A stretch of DNA of 64,000 nucleotides from Nocardia macrotermitis (GCF_009604405.1 NZ_WEGK01000002.1:310001-374000), one strand, 5' to 3'. Shown: positions 1 through 11,670, counted from the stretch's first letter. A program made the numbers and translations. Notes: a model not told the origin generated them from the letters alone.

Positions 1-1552
1 CGCAGGCCGCGGCGATCCGCTTACCCGTCGCGGTGGAACCGGTGAACTGTACGTAGTCGACCGAATCCACCACGGCCGCACCGGTTTCCCCGCCGCCGGT
101 GACGACCGTGAACACCGGCGGCGCACCGATCTCGGCCCAGCCGCGCGCCAGCTCGACCGCCGACAGCGGCGTCACCTCCGACGGTTTGAGCAGCACCGCC
201 GCACCCGCCGCCAGCGCCGGAATCACATCCAGTGCGGGCATGGCCAGCGGGAAATTCCACGGCGTGATGATCCCGACCACCGGATACGGCCGATACGCCG
301 TGGTCAGCCGCTTGATCCGACCCAGCGGGCTGTGCGGCGAGGGGTGCTCGTCGGCCAGGAACTTCCCCGCCCGCCGCGCGTAGTAGCCGAGCAGATCCAC
401 CGCGAAACTGGGATCGATCAGCGCGTCCACCCGAGGCTTACTCGTCTCGGACTGCACCACATCCGCCAGCCGATCGGTATTGTCGATCAGCCAATCCTGC
501 AATTTGAGCAGCCACTTCTTCCGCCCCTCGGCCCCCATCGCCTCCCACTCCGGCTGATACAACCGCAACTCCCGCACCGCCGCCGCAACCTCCTGCCCCG
601 ACTGCGCCGCCACCACCCCCACAACCTCCCCGGTAGCCGGATTCCGCACCGAGATCCCCCCACCCGACCCGCCTGCCGCCGAACCCTTCTCGACCACCAG
701 ACCCACCTCCTCCGTCACACCGCCCGATCCACCGTCGCCCCCCTCGCCAACAAGCCCGTCCCCCGAATCACCCACCCTGTCCGAAACATCGCTCCCCATG
801 CCATCCGCCTCTCCCACATCCGCCGTCACCGCGCCATCCGCCCCGCCGACCTCAGCGGCCTCGGCGGTGCGTTCGTTGTCGACCACGGCGGTCACACCGT
901 CTGCGCTGTCGCGCGAAACATCGCTCCCCGCATCCGAATCCGCCGCGGTTGTCGTCCGCTCGGCGCTGGAGTCATCGTTCGGAGCATTCGTCACCGCGGT
1001 GTTCTCGCCGCTCACATCCCCGTCCGGGGTTACCACGGTGGCGGGTTCGGATAGCGTCGCGTCCTGGATGGCGTCACCGGCGCTCGAATCCGTTGTGCCG
1101 GAGCCGGAAACATCGATAGCCGTCGACTTCTCGGTTGTCGTACTGCCGTCTGCGATGGCTTCGGCGGCCGTTGTGTTCGCCTCGTTCTCCGAGTGCTCGG
1201 CAACTTCCGTCCGGGCGGCTGTAGCGGGCTCGCTGTCGAGCGCGATGTTCCGGGTGTCTGCGGAAATGTCAGCGGCCGTGGAGCTTTCGGTTGCGACCGT
1301 CGAATTCGTGCCGGTGTCAGCAGTGCTTTCGGATGGCGTATTCGTCTCTGCCGCTTCGTTTTCGGGCGGCTTCCGGGCCGCTTTCTTGGCTGGTGCGCGT
1401 TTCGGTGTCGTGGTTTTGGCGGGGGTGGATTTTGCTGCGGCCGATTTCTTGGCCGCTGTGGTTCTGGTGGTTTTCCGCGCCGGGGTGGTGCCGGTGGACT
1501 TGCGGGCCGCGGGCTTGCGCGGTTCGGGTTCGGACACGAGCTGGTCTCCCAT
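1..1552 (-). CDS. Aldehyde dehydrogenase with ~300-residue disordered N-terminal extension (3' end outside window)
   Basis: NAD(P)-dependent aldehyde oxidation is expected from the family. The gene runs off the left edge, leaving about 517 residues. From about residue 299 the ALDH fold is clear: ISVRNPATGEVVG at the start, then GIITPWNFPLAMP, LKPSEVTPLSAVEL and the cofactor-loop motif VQFTGSTATGKRIA. The catalytic Cys lies outside the window. Before the fold are about 298 residues of low complexity: first a Lys/Ala/Pro/Thr-rich stretch (such as PAKKAARKPP) resembling histone H1 or HupB tails, then a long acidic Ala/Thr/Ser/Asp/Glu-rich stretch, then a Gly-rich hinge. The start is the ATG at 1552-1550; the frame stays open and GC-rich third positions persist through the extension, so it looks translated. 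A PucR-type regulator gene is divergent 136 bases away and may control it. The substrate cannot be told from sequence. Confidence 0.85.
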   Translation of the reverse strand, partial: MGDQLVSEPEPRKPAARKSTGTTPARKTTRTTAAKKSAAAKSTPAKTTTPKRAPAKKAARKPPENEAAETNTPSESTADTGTNSTVATESSTAADISADTRNIALDSEPATAARTEVAEHSENEANTTAAEAIADGSTTTEKSTAIDVSGSGTTDSSAGDAIQDATLSEPATVVTPDGDVSGENTAVTNAPNDDSSAERTTTAADSDAGSDVSRDSADGVTAVVDNERTAEAAEVGGADGAVTADVGEADGMGSDVSDRVGDSGDGLVGEGGDGGSGGVTEEVGLVVEKGSAAGGSGGGISVRNPATGEVVGVVAAQSGQEVAAAVRELRLYQPEWEAMGAEGRKKWLLKLQDWLIDNTDRLADVVQSETSKPRVDALIDPSFAVDLLGYYARRAGKFLADEHPSPHSPLGRIKRLTTAYRPYPVVGIITPWNFPLAMPALDVIPALAAGAAVLLKPSEVTPLSAVELARGWAEIGAPPVFTVVTGGGETGAAVVDSVDYVQFTGSTATGKRIAAAC

Positions 1553-1573
1553 TGGGCTACTTCGGGGCAAAAT

Positions 1574-1587
1574 GTGAATCAGTTCAC
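1574..1587. promoter_or_regulatory. Palindromic operator candidate between aldehyde dehydrogenase and PucR genes
   Basis: GTGAATCAGTTCAC is a perfect inverted repeat with 5-base arms (GTGAA/TTCAC) and a 4-base centre. It lies in the divergent spacer, five bases before the TATGAT box of the regulator gene, where a bound protein would block that promoter and could act on both genes. Assignment to the adjacent PucR-type regulator is inference. Confidence 0.45.
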
Positions 1588-1592
1588 TGGCC

Positions 1593-1598
1593 TATGAT
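1593..1598 (+). promoter_or_regulatory. -10 box TATGAT for the PucR-type regulator gene
   Basis: TATGAT matches the sigma-A -10 consensus and lies 90 bases before the GTG start at 1689. No convincing -35 hexamer is visible; the operator-like palindrome occupies that zone. Confidence 0.4.
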
Positions 1599-1688
1599 CG
1601 TGGCACAATCGGGTGCGGAGTTCTTGGCAGTTACGGTCAACTATTCCCGGCGTTTTTGTGCTTCGGGGACAAAATCGGAGGGTGTGCT

Positions 1689-3248
1689 GTGACGGATGCC
1701 CGGACCGCCGTGGTGGTGCGGCAGTGGATCGCCGATTTCGTCGCCGAGACCCTGCGCACCGAAACCCTCGATCAGGTCGTGCGGCGGTTGGACGCCGCGA
1801 TCGTCGGGCGGCTCCCCGAACTCGCCGATCGGGACATGCGCCGCGACCTGGCCGCCAGCACCCGCGCGCACGCCCTGGTGATGCTCGGCGGCCTGACCCA
1901 GGACCGCCTGGACTATCCGGTACCGCCCGAGGCGCACGCTTTCGCCCGCACGGTCGCCCGCCGCGGCCACGATCTGCGACTGCTGCTGCGGGTGTACCAC
2001 CTCGGCCAGGAAGCCGTCCTGGATTACCTCACCGAAACCCTCGAAAAGCGCCATCCCCCACCGGATATCGAACGTGCGGTGCTGCTGCGCCTGTTCGAGC
2101 GGTCCAGCCTCTGGGTGAGCAGTTCGGTCGAAGCCCTCACCGGAACCTATATGCAGGAACGCGAACGCGGCCTGCGCGCGGCCCTGAACCAACGCGCCGA
2201 AATCGTCCGCGCCCTCCTCGCCGGAGCCACCCCGGACCCCGACACCACCTCCGCCCGCCTCGGCTACCGCCTCGCCACCCGCCACCTCGCCTGCGTCCTG
2301 TGGACCGACGAACCCCCACCGCCCACCGCTGTACCCGACATCCATCCGTCCGGTGGTCCCGCTGTATCCGCAAGCACCGCAGCCGATTTCACGCCATATT
2401 CGGACGAAGTCGATCCCATGCGGCGCTACGAGGACATCGGCCCCTATCGCCACCCACGTGACACCGATTTCCTGCCGCGCCGCGGCGATCCGGGCATCGA
2501 TCCGGCACGAGCCCCCGATGACATAGGTCTCCAACGACATTCGAGTGGCAGCGATGTCCCGCACCTCAACGGCGGCTCCGACCCCACACCGCATCGAGGC
2601 CGCGCGACAAGCTATCGCACCGAAATCGACACGGCCACAACGGACCCCGACGCGGAGGCATTCGGAACCCTCGAACGCGTGGTCGCACGATTGGCGGCAG
2701 CGCTCGGCGGCGGCGTGCTCACCATCCCGTCCGGCGCGAGTGCGCTGTGGGCGTGGGTCGGCGTCGAATCCGACGTGGACCTGGACCGGCTGCCCTTCGA
2801 GGTCGAAGCACCGGTGCGGATCGCGCTCGGCGGTCCGGCCGCGCACATCGCCGGATTCCGGGAGAGCCATCGCGAGGCGGTCGCCGCACGTCAGGTCGCC
2901 GAACGCGCGGTAGTCGACCTCGGCCGGACACTGCGTTACGCACAGGTCGAGGTGGCCTACCTGGTCGGCGTCGACGAGGCCGCGATGCGCGCGCTGATCG
3001 ACCGGGAACTGGGAGCGCTGGCACTACCGGGCGCGAACCCCGCCCGCCTGCGCGAAACGCTGCACACCTACCTGCGCTGCCGCCGGAGCCCCGACGCGAC
3101 GGCGAAAGAACTGGGCGTACACCGTAATACGATCCGCTACCGCCTACAGCGGATCACCGAACTGCTCGGCCGCCCGATCGAGGAGCGCGGCGTACACCTG
3201 GAAATCGCCCTGGAGTGCGCGGCGATCTACGGAGTCCGCCGCGAGTGA
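1689..3248 (+). CDS. PucR-family (CdaR-like) transcriptional regulator with a long internal low-complexity insert
   Basis: This is a DNA-binding regulator of 519 residues. The C-terminus has the PucR-type helix-turn-helix: YLRCRRSPDATAKELGVHRN followed by TIRYRLQRITELLGRP. The N-terminal ~190 residues are helical and resemble the domain that precedes the GGDEF-like domain in actinobacterial PucR proteins. The GGDEF-like middle (RLGYRLATRHLACVLW ... FGTLERVVARLAAALGGG) is split by about 110 residues of Pro/Asp/Arg/His-rich low complexity (residues ~208-318). GTG 1689 is chosen because GGAGG lies just before it; an upstream in-frame start at 1656 has no such site. The divergent neighbour is an aldehyde dehydrogenase, a common target type for this family. 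The regulated metabolite is unknown. Confidence 0.85.
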   Translation: MTDARTAVVVRQWIADFVAETLRTETLDQVVRRLDAAIVGRLPELADRDMRRDLAASTRAHALVMLGGLTQDRLDYPVPPEAHAFARTVARRGHDLRLLLRVYHLGQEAVLDYLTETLEKRHPPPDIERAVLLRLFERSSLWVSSSVEALTGTYMQERERGLRAALNQRAEIVRALLAGATPDPDTTSARLGYRLATRHLACVLWTDEPPPPTAVPDIHPSGGPAVSASTAADFTPYSDEVDPMRRYEDIGPYRHPRDTDFLPRRGDPGIDPARAPDDIGLQRHSSGSDVPHLNGGSDPTPHRGRATSYRTEIDTATTDPDAEAFGTLERVVARLAAALGGGVLTIPSGASALWAWVGVESDVDLDRLPFEVEAPVRIALGGPAAHIAGFRESHREAVAARQVAERAVVDLGRTLRYAQVEVAYLVGVDEAAMRALIDRELGALALPGANPARLRETLHTYLRCRRSPDATAKELGVHRNTIRYRLQRITELLGRPIEERGVHLEIALECAAIYGVRRE

Positions 3249-3348
3249 ACGATGCCGCTCGACGACCGCCCGTGCCGGCTCGCGGTGCACCGGGCACGCG
3301 TCAACCGCCCGCGACACTGCGGGTATTCGCGCCCGATCGGGCGACGGG

Positions 3349-3600
3349 TCAGTCGGTGGCGGCGAGGCGGCGTAGCGGCGGTTCGGTCGACGGCGGCACC
3401 CGGCGATCGGGCAGTTCGGCCAGCAGCGTGGTGGTCGCCGCCGCGACGGCCGCGACTGCCTTGTCGAATGCCGGTTTCGTCGTCGAGGACAGCCCCGTCA
3501 GCCCACCGACCTTCCGCACGTACTGCTGTGCCGCCGCGAAGATCTCCTGATCGGTCGCGGCAGGCTCCAGCCCACGTAAGACGGTGATATTCCTACACAT
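3349..3600 (-). CDS. DUF2277 family small protein
   Basis: An 83-residue protein starting MCRNITVLRGLEPAATDQEI and continuing FAAAQQYVRKVGGLTGLS. The N-terminal MCRNI signature and the QYVRKVxG segment are diagnostic of DUF2277, a small family of unknown function widespread in actinobacteria and proteobacteria. The ATG at 3600 is chosen because family members begin at MCRNI; the frame is open further upstream but that part has no family similarity. No signal peptide or membrane segment is seen. It faces the PucR gene tail-to-tail with a 100-base spacer. No function is proposed. Confidence 0.8.
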   Translation of the reverse strand: MCRNITVLRGLEPAATDQEIFAAAQQYVRKVGGLTGLSSTTKPAFDKAVAAVAAATTTLLAELPDRRVPPSTEPPLRRLAATD

Positions 3601-3793
3601 GGCGGTGAGCGTAATCCCCGCTGAGCTCCCATGGCAGCGCAACGAGCGTCGAATCTGAAAACTCTGCGTTGCGGAATTCCGCAGACCGCTGTAGCCCCTC
3701 GAACGGCCCGTCGGCACCCTCGTTCGCACCCCCTCCAACACGGTGTCTCCGGAATAGCGGGCCGGGTCGAGTTCGATGGGACACAATCGGGAT

Positions 3794-4615
3794 ATGGCTG
3801 CCCGCGACCTGCCGACCCTGACCACATTTCCCTACGAGGAACTCGATCGGCGCGAGGACGATCACTGGTCCGGCGCGCAGATCTCCGACGACGAACTGCG
3901 GGCCCTGTCGCTCGGCGCGTTCTATTCGGCGCGCTGGGACGCGTTCCACGACGCGTTGCTGCTCGGTCCCGAGCGCGAGCATCCGCTCGGCGACCGGCGT
4001 GAACTGGCCATCGACACGTTGACCGGCGCGTGGGGCATCACCGACGGGGCCGAGGCGATGGCCTCGATGGAACAACTCCTGGAAGGGATGCACTCGCCGC
4101 TGTACGCGATGGTGCATCCGCTGGTCATGGCCGGGATCAACTCGCCCGAACGCGATCGTTTCGGCGAGCGCGCCGACCGCCACCGCGCCTTCCTGCGGCA
4201 GGTCGGGGCGTTCCGGGGGATGGACAACCCGGATGCGCTGGTGCGCGACTACGACATCTGGTCCCAGGCCATCAAGCTGGATCTGGTCGATCACCTGGTG
4301 CAGCCGCTGCCCGCCGACATCCAGGCCTGGGATCTCGCGCGGGTCGTCGCGGTGGCCCGGATGGCCTTCACCGCCGGATACCTCGACGCCGACGTGGCCT
4401 GGGAATACGTCATGCGCGCCCTGACCCCCGCGCAACGCCGCTATCGCAACTGGCGACAGTTCGGCGACGCCTACCTCACCGGCTGGACCTACTGGCAGGC
4501 CTGCGAGGACCTGGCCGAACTCAAATCCGGCGGCGTCGACCGCCGCCTGGAACTCATCCGCCTCTGGCAGCGCCAGACCTCACCGTGGCGTCGCATCGCA
4601 CTACAGCCCGAATGA
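3794..4615 (+). CDS. DUF1266-type protein of unknown function
   Basis: A soluble 273-residue protein that fits the DUF1266 pattern: a central WGITDGAEAMASMEQLLEGM helix and a C-terminal YVMRALTPAQRRYRNWRQFG followed by AYLTGWTYWQ. These blocks recur in proteins of this family from high-GC Gram-positives; their biochemical role is not known. ATG 3794 (GGGAT just before it) is preferred over the in-frame ATG at 3776, which would add only MGHNRD. A perfect 15-bp hairpin starts three bases after the stop, so the transcription unit probably ends here and the gene is likely monocistronic. Confidence 0.7.
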   Translation: MAARDLPTLTTFPYEELDRREDDHWSGAQISDDELRALSLGAFYSARWDAFHDALLLGPEREHPLGDRRELAIDTLTGAWGITDGAEAMASMEQLLEGMHSPLYAMVHPLVMAGINSPERDRFGERADRHRAFLRQVGAFRGMDNPDALVRDYDIWSQAIKLDLVDHLVQPLPADIQAWDLARVVAVARMAFTAGYLDADVAWEYVMRALTPAQRRYRNWRQFGDAYLTGWTYWQACEDLAELKSGGVDRRLELIRLWQRQTSPWRRIALQPE

Positions 4616-4617
4616 GA

Positions 4618-4652
4618 CGACGGATTTACTCGACCTCCGAGTAAATCCGTCG
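4618..4652. terminator. Bidirectional terminator hairpin
   Basis: CGACGGATTTACTCG (4618-4632) is perfectly complemented by CGAGTAAATCCGTCG (4638-4652) around a 5-base loop. It sits between two convergent genes. There is no T-run on either side, as is usual in GC-rich actinobacteria. Confidence 0.75.
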
Positions 4653-4684
4653 AAATCCCATCCACCGACGCGAAGCGCGCAGCA

Positions 4685-5617
4685 TCAATCCGGCAGCGAA
4701 CGCAGAATGCCGCGCCCGTACCGCTGGAACTGCGAATCGTCGACCATACCGAGCGAATGCCGCTCGACCAGCAGCTCCCACTCCGAATACAGCTGCGCCA
4801 CACCGGGATCGGGCGGGGCGACCGCACCGTCCGCGGCATCGCGCTGAATGGCGAAGTTGAGCGCGCCGACGACACGATCGGTATCGGCCCGATCCGCACC
4901 GGTGAAGTACATGGTCTGGTTGCCGTCGTACACCGACATGCCGAACTCCGTGGCGGCCGCGCCGTCCTCGGCGGGGTGCTCGTCCACCTGACGCGCCGAC
5001 AGCAGTGCCGAGACCGGCGCCTCGTAGGCGTACTGCTCACCCGACCCGACCGACAGGAACAGCAGCCGATCGGTGGTGACCACGAGCAGTCCACGCCCGC
5101 GTCCGGTGGGCGGCGCGGCGGTGGCCAGCGCGGTCTCCAGGGCGAATTCCTCGGCCCCGACCAGCTGGTGCAACGCGCCGATCGCGGATTTGGCCTCGCG
5201 CCGCGGCGCCATCCGGCGGACCGCGCGGTCCACATCCGCGCGCGTCGGCCCGGACCGGCCCCATTCCGGGGCGGGCGGTGTGAGATCGGGCACCGACATG
5301 TCGATGCGCTGGGTCCGCAGGATCTGACTGTTGATCCGCTCCACGATCACGGTCGCGGTCGGCATGTCGTGTTCGGCGATCAGCACCGGCAGCGGCGTGC
5401 GGTCGGCGGGTACGCCGGTCAGGACCGGGCTGGGATATCGGAGATAGATCTCGATGACGACCGCGTCGTCGACCCGCCGGTTGAGCCGGACCTTGAGCAG
5501 GTCGGAGACCGGAACGTCGAGTACGCGCTCGCCTTCGGCGCCAGGTCGCAGGACCTGGAGCCGCCCGGCGCCGTGGCGCAGTATCGCTGTGGGTGTCCGT
5601 AGCTCGACTATGTCCAT
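4685..5617 (-). CDS. Conserved hypothetical protein with PH-like central region
   Basis: A 310-residue cytosolic protein without signal peptide or membrane segment. The N-terminal ~110 residues are beta-rich (starting MDIVELRTPTAILRHGAG). A middle part, GLLVVTTDRLLFLSVGSGEQ and onward, has the turn pattern of bacterial PH-like domains (xxVVTTDRLLF). The C-terminal ~35 residues (LYSEWELLVERHSLGMVDDS and onward) are a short helical module like the SHOCT/oligomerisation helices that often end such proteins. ATG 5617 is the first in-frame start after the spacer. It is monocistronic and convergent with the DUF1266 gene. I do not recognise a specific family or function. Confidence 0.6.
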   Translation of the reverse strand: MDIVELRTPTAILRHGAGRLQVLRPGAEGERVLDVPVSDLLKVRLNRRVDDAVVIEIYLRYPSPVLTGVPADRTPLPVLIAEHDMPTATVIVERINSQILRTQRIDMSVPDLTPPAPEWGRSGPTRADVDRAVRRMAPRREAKSAIGALHQLVGAEEFALETALATAAPPTGRGRGLLVVTTDRLLFLSVGSGEQYAYEAPVSALLSARQVDEHPAEDGAAATEFGMSVYDGNQTMYFTGADRADTDRVVGALNFAIQRDAADGAVAPPDPGVAQLYSEWELLVERHSLGMVDDSQFQRYGRGILRSLPD

Positions 5618-5972
5618 ACCCCCTGCGCTCTGTCTGACTTGCGGTGGTCGCGGGCTTCCATGACGTACACCACGGGGTTGTGTTGTCGCTCACAATAGGT
5701 GGTGCATGCCATGATTGTGACTGCTTGGGCAGACGCCGCGGGGTGTCTGCCCGAGTACGGGCCGGGGAACCAGCTGCGTTCTCCGACCGTTTACCTGATG
5801 AACTGCATTAGCTGCCGAACTGCGCGATGTATCGGTTAGACCGTACGCGGTAACGTGGCGTGTCCGCATCCGTTCGCTCCGACCGGGGCGGGTTGATGGT
5901 GCGGCTGCACCGCGACGCACGCAGGCACATACCGGAATCACCGGAAAGGACTGGCCCGCCGGCCGACGCTCT
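5618..5972. other. 355-base divergent spacer before ftsH
   Basis: No credible gene is seen. The spacer separates the PH-like gene (leftward) from ftsH (rightward) and must hold both promoters. GGTAACGT near 5850 is a possible -10 (TAACGT), with no clear -35. No strong ribosome-binding site precedes the ftsH ATG. Confidence 0.4.
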
Positions 5973-8327
<2,355 letters not shown>

Positions 8328-8402
8328 TCGGTATGTGATTAGGCTCGACGGTCGGGGTACCGGAAGTTTGCCCGGTATCCAAGGAGTTTGTGGAGGTGTC
8401 CT

Positions 8403-9035
8403 GTGTCGGCCGATAACAATGGGTTCTCCGGCGTCAGTACCGAACCGGTCGCACTCGACACCGGACGTGGTTTCGATCAGGCCCGTGCCGAGGCCGCGGT
8501 ACGGGAGTTGTTGCTCGCGGTCGGGGAGGATCCCGACCGTCCGGGCCTGCTCGATACCCCGGCCCGGGTCGCGCGGGCGTACCGGGAGATGTTCGCGGGC
8601 CTGTACACCGAGCCGGATTCGGTGCTGAACACGACGTTCGACGAGGGGCATCAGGAATTGGTGCTGGTGCGCGACATCCCGATGTATTCGACCTGTGAAC
8701 ACCATCTGGTCTCCTTCCACGGCGTCGCGCACGTCGGGTACATCCCGGGCCCGCACGGCCGGGTCACCGGCCTGTCGAAACTGGCGCGCGTGGTGGACCT
8801 GTACGCCAAGCGGCCGCAGGTGCAGGAGCGGCTGACCAGTCAGATCGCCGACGCGGTGATGCGCAAGCTGGATCCGCGCGGCGCGATCGTGGTCGTCGAG
8901 GCCGAACATCTGTGCATGGCGATGCGCGGCATCCGCAAGCCGGGCGCCAGCACGACCACATCGGCGGTGCGTGGGCTGTTGCAGAGCAGCGCCAGCTCGC
9001 GTGCCGAGGCGCTGGATCTGATACTCCGGAAGTGA
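8403..9035 (+). CDS. folE: GTP cyclohydrolase I
   Basis: Converts GTP to 7,8-dihydroneopterin triphosphate, the first step of folate synthesis. The 210-residue protein carries the zinc and active-site blocks [18 protein letters not shown] and [19 protein letters not shown], including the Cys and His ligands. GTG 8403 is chosen because GGAGG lies six bases before it; an upstream TTG at 8388 has only one base between AAGGAG and the codon. It is the first gene of folE-folP-folB-folK, and its TGA overlaps the folP GTG. Confidence 0.96.
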   Translation: MSADNNGFSGVSTEPVALDTGRGFDQARAEAAVRELLLAVGEDPDRPGLLDTPARVARAYREMFAGLYTEPDSVLNTTFDEGHQELVLVRDIPMYSTCEHHLVSFHGVAHVGYIPGPHGRVTGLSKLARVVDLYAKRPQVQERLTSQIADAVMRKLDPRGAIVVVEAEHLCMAMRGIRKPGASTTTSAVRGLLQSSASSRAEALDLILRK

Positions 9036-9991
9036 GCGCTTTGGCCACGGATCGCGAACCCGCCCGGGGTGTGACTGGAGACCGGGACACCGCGCGTGCC
9101 GAGTCCGGCGCCGGGCTCGCGGTTGTGCCGCGCGGTGGGCGATCGTGCGTGGTGATGGGCGTGGTCAACGTCACGAGTGATTCGTTCTCCGACGGTGGAC
9201 GTTATCTCGATACGAGTCTTGCTGTGGCACATGGCCTTTCGCTGTACGCGATGGGCGCGGACGTGATCGATGTGGGCGGTGAGTCCACCCGGCCCGGCGC
9301 GGTGCGGGTCGACCCGGCGACCGAGGCCGCGCGGGTGACGCCGGTGATCCGGGAGCTGACCGCGGCGGGGGTGCCCACGAGTGTGGACACCATGCGCGCG
9401 CAGGTCGCCGAGGCCGCGATCGAGGCGGGGGTGTGGATCGTCAACGACGTGTCGGGCGGTCGCGCGGATCCGGATATGGCGAAGGTGGTCGCCGCGGCGG
9501 GGGTGCCGTGGATTCTGATGCACTGGCGGGCGGGCGCGGACTATCGGCACACCGGTCCGGCCGATCACTACGACGATGTGGTCGCCGAGGTGTGGGACGA
9601 GTTGCGCACCCAGGTGGATCTGGCGGTTGCCGCCGGGGTGGACACCGAGCGGCTGATCCTGGATCCCGGGCTGGGTTTCGCGAAGAACGCCGCGCACAAC
9701 TGGGCGCTGCTGGCCGCCCTGCCACGCTACGCCGCCACCGGACTGCCGATGCTGATCGGCGCGTCCCGCAAACGTTTCCTGGGCGCACTGCTGGCCGAGG
9801 GCCGGGACCCGCGTCCCCCCGACGGCCGCGAGGTCGCGACCGCCACCATTTCCGCGCTGGCGGCCGAACACGGCGCCTGGGGTGTGCGCGTCCATGATGT
9901 GCGCGCCTCCCTCGATGCCATCACCGTGACCGACGCCTGGTCCCGCGCCGCCGCACGTTCCGGTACCACGGAGGGAGCCACCATCCGATGA
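9032..9991 (+). CDS. folP: Dihydropteroate synthase
   Basis: Condenses dihydropterin pyrophosphate with p-aminobenzoate and is the sulfonamide target. Motifs seen: [19 protein letters not shown], the pterin-loop [15 protein letters not shown] and [20 protein letters not shown] 9032 overlaps the folE stop by four bases (GTGA), giving 319 residues with about 45 variable residues before the TIM barrel; a longer frame exists but would overlap folE by 124 bases. It is translationally coupled to folE and to folB (ATGA overlap at 9988). Confidence 0.95.
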   Translation: MSALATDREPARGVTGDRDTARAESGAGLAVVPRGGRSCVVMGVVNVTSDSFSDGGRYLDTSLAVAHGLSLYAMGADVIDVGGESTRPGAVRVDPATEAARVTPVIRELTAAGVPTSVDTMRAQVAEAAIEAGVWIVNDVSGGRADPDMAKVVAAAGVPWILMHWRAGADYRHTGPADHYDDVVAEVWDELRTQVDLAVAAGVDTERLILDPGLGFAKNAAHNWALLAALPRYAATGLPMLIGASRKRFLGALLAEGRDPRPPDGREVATATISALAAEHGAWGVRVHDVRASLDAITVTDAWSRAAARSGTTEGATIR

Positions 9992-10383
9992 CGCGAGAAC
10001 ACCGCATCGAACTAGTAGGTTTGCGGGCGTTCGGGTTTCACGGCTGTTTCGATTTCGAGCGGCGGGAGGGACAGGAGTTCCTGGTGGATATCACGTTGTG
10101 GCTGGATTTCACCGAAGCCGCTGCGACGGACGATCTTTCGCATACCGTGCACTACGGTGAGCTGGCCGAGCGGGCGCTGGCGATCGTGCAGGGGCCGCCG
10201 CGCAATCTGATCGAAACGGTGGTCTGCGAGATCGCCGACGATGTGATGACCGATCCCCGGGTGACCGCGACGGAGGTGGTGGTGCACAAGCCCTCGGCTC
10301 CGATTCCGCACACCTTCGCCGACGTCCGGGTGGTCGCCAGGCGCACCCGCGCCGAGGTCGCCGCCGGGACGGACGCGCGATGA
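9988..10383 (+). CDS. folB: Dihydroneopterin aldolase
   Basis: Cleaves dihydroneopterin to 6-hydroxymethyl-dihydropterin and glycolaldehyde. It has 131 residues, normal for the family. Family features are [21 protein letters not shown] (with the conserved GFHG), the YGELAE block and the ligand motif [21 protein letters not shown] overlaps with both folP and folK indicate tight translational coupling. Confidence 0.95.
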   Translation: MTREHRIELVGLRAFGFHGCFDFERREGQEFLVDITLWLDFTEAAATDDLSHTVHYGELAERALAIVQGPPRNLIETVVCEIADDVMTDPRVTATEVVVHKPSAPIPHTFADVRVVARRTRAEVAAGTDAR

Positions 10384-10916
10384 GCCGCGCGGTGTTGTCG
10401 ATCGGCTCGAATCTGGGCGACCGGCTGGCCCATCTGCGTAGCGTCGTGGATGCCTTCGCGCCCTGGCTGATCGGGGTGTCGTCGGTGTACTCGACCGCGC
10501 CCTGGGGTGGGGTGCCGCAGGAGAACTACCTGAATGCCGTACTGCTGGTGGAGGATGCGGCCGCGGGCGCGCGGGACTGGTTGCTGCGCGGCCAGGAGCT
10601 CGAGCGGGCGGCCGAGCGGGTGCGTGAGATCCGTTGGGGTGCAAGGACTCTCGACGTCGACGTGATCTGGTGCGCGGAACACCGCCCCGAGGGCCTGCGG
10701 GTGTGCCGGAGCCTGGACCCGACCCTGACCCTGCCGCATCCGCAGGCCAACAACCGCGCCTTCGTCCTGGTGCCCTGGGCAGAGGTCGAACCCGACGCGG
10801 TCCTCGAGGTCCAGGGCCACCCGAGCCCGATACGCGAGCTGCTCGCCGCACTGGACCAGGCCGAGCGCGACGGCGTGCGCCTCACCGAACTGACCCTGCC
10901 GCGAGCCGCCTCGTGA
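10380..10916 (+). CDS. folK: 6-hydroxymethyl-7,8-dihydropterin pyrophosphokinase
   Basis: Transfers pyrophosphate from ATP to the pterin just before FolP. It has 178 residues: [14 protein letters not shown] at the N-terminus, [19 protein letters not shown], the metal-binding TLDVDVIW (DxD) and [12 protein letters not shown]. The ATG overlaps the folB stop. It closes the folate block; the next membrane-protein gene follows after 204 bases with no recognisable feature between. Confidence 0.95.
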   Translation: MSRAVLSIGSNLGDRLAHLRSVVDAFAPWLIGVSSVYSTAPWGGVPQENYLNAVLLVEDAAAGARDWLLRGQELERAAERVREIRWGARTLDVDVIWCAEHRPEGLRVCRSLDPTLTLPHPQANNRAFVLVPWAEVEPDAVLEVQGHPSPIRELLAALDQAERDGVRLTELTLPRAAS

Positions 10917-11120
10917 ATGCGCCGACCGTGAGCTGCGATGCTCAGCCGAATCGCGTTCGCGCACTGGACGATGTCGCGCATCGAGCCGCGCCGGGCATTC
11001 GGTATTCGAGCGGAGGGGGCTCATGAGCCGGATCGGTTGCGCGGTAGCGTCTGTGCGCAATGCCCGCCTGCGGGGGAGCGAGGCTGCGAAGTGCGTGACG
11101 CGGATGGGGAGTGCCGTGGC

Positions 11121-11597
11121 ATGAATGTCATGAAGCCGACCAGGCTGCTGGATCTGACCGCGAACGTGTTCATCGCGGCGGTGGTCGCCTGGATCGCGAC
11201 GCGGTGGGCGTATTCGAGTTTTCCGCCGATCACGGTGATCGCGGGGGCGTCGTTGTATCCGGTCGCGGCGCTGGATGCGGTGCTGGCCTTCGTGATTCGC
11301 ACGCGGGTCGGGGATCGGCGGATCGGTGACGGGCCCAAGCAGTTGCATCCGATCACCGCGGCGCGGGCGGTCGCGTTGGCGAAGGCGTCGGCGCAGGTGG
11401 GTTCGCTGGCCGCGGGGGTGTGGCTGGGATTCCTGATCTGGGTGTTGCCGCAGCACGGGGAGTTGCGGGCGGCGGGTTCGGATACGCCGGGCGCGATCGT
11501 GGGATTGATCGCCGGGGTGCTGCTGGTCGCGGCGGCGCTGTGGCTGGAGTATTGCTGCCGCGCGCCCAGCGAACCGCCCGACGAACCGGCTACTTAA
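11121..11597 (+). CDS. DUF3180 membrane protein
   Basis: A 158-residue integral membrane protein with four predicted hydrophobic helices (about 9-28, 36-56, 86-106, 126-146). The N-terminal MKPTRLLDL and the middle GPKQLHPITAARAVALAKAS match the DUF3180 family, whose M. tuberculosis member Rv3605c lies at the same place after folK. Function is unknown. ATG 11121 is used; the ATG at 11130 (MKPTR) is equally possible and is the more usual family start. Confidence 0.8.
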   Translation: MNVMKPTRLLDLTANVFIAAVVAWIATRWAYSSFPPITVIAGASLYPVAALDAVLAFVIRTRVGDRRIGDGPKQLHPITAARAVALAKASAQVGSLAAGVWLGFLIWVLPQHGELRAAGSDTPGAIVGLIAGVLLVAAALWLEYCCRAPSEPPDEPAT

Positions 11598-11657
11598 TAG
11601 CAAACTTTCCGCCCGGAATTACCCCCTGAGCTGCGAGCCGGAACCCCGAACGCGAGC

Positions 11658-11663
11658 TACCCT
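11658..11663 (+). promoter_or_regulatory. -10 box TACCCT of a leaderless promoter
   Basis: TACCCT fits TANNNT and ends seven bases before the ATG at 11671, the spacing expected if the transcript starts at the A of the start codon. No ribosome-binding site precedes that ATG. Confidence 0.45.
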
Positions 11664-11670
11664 GTCGGGC

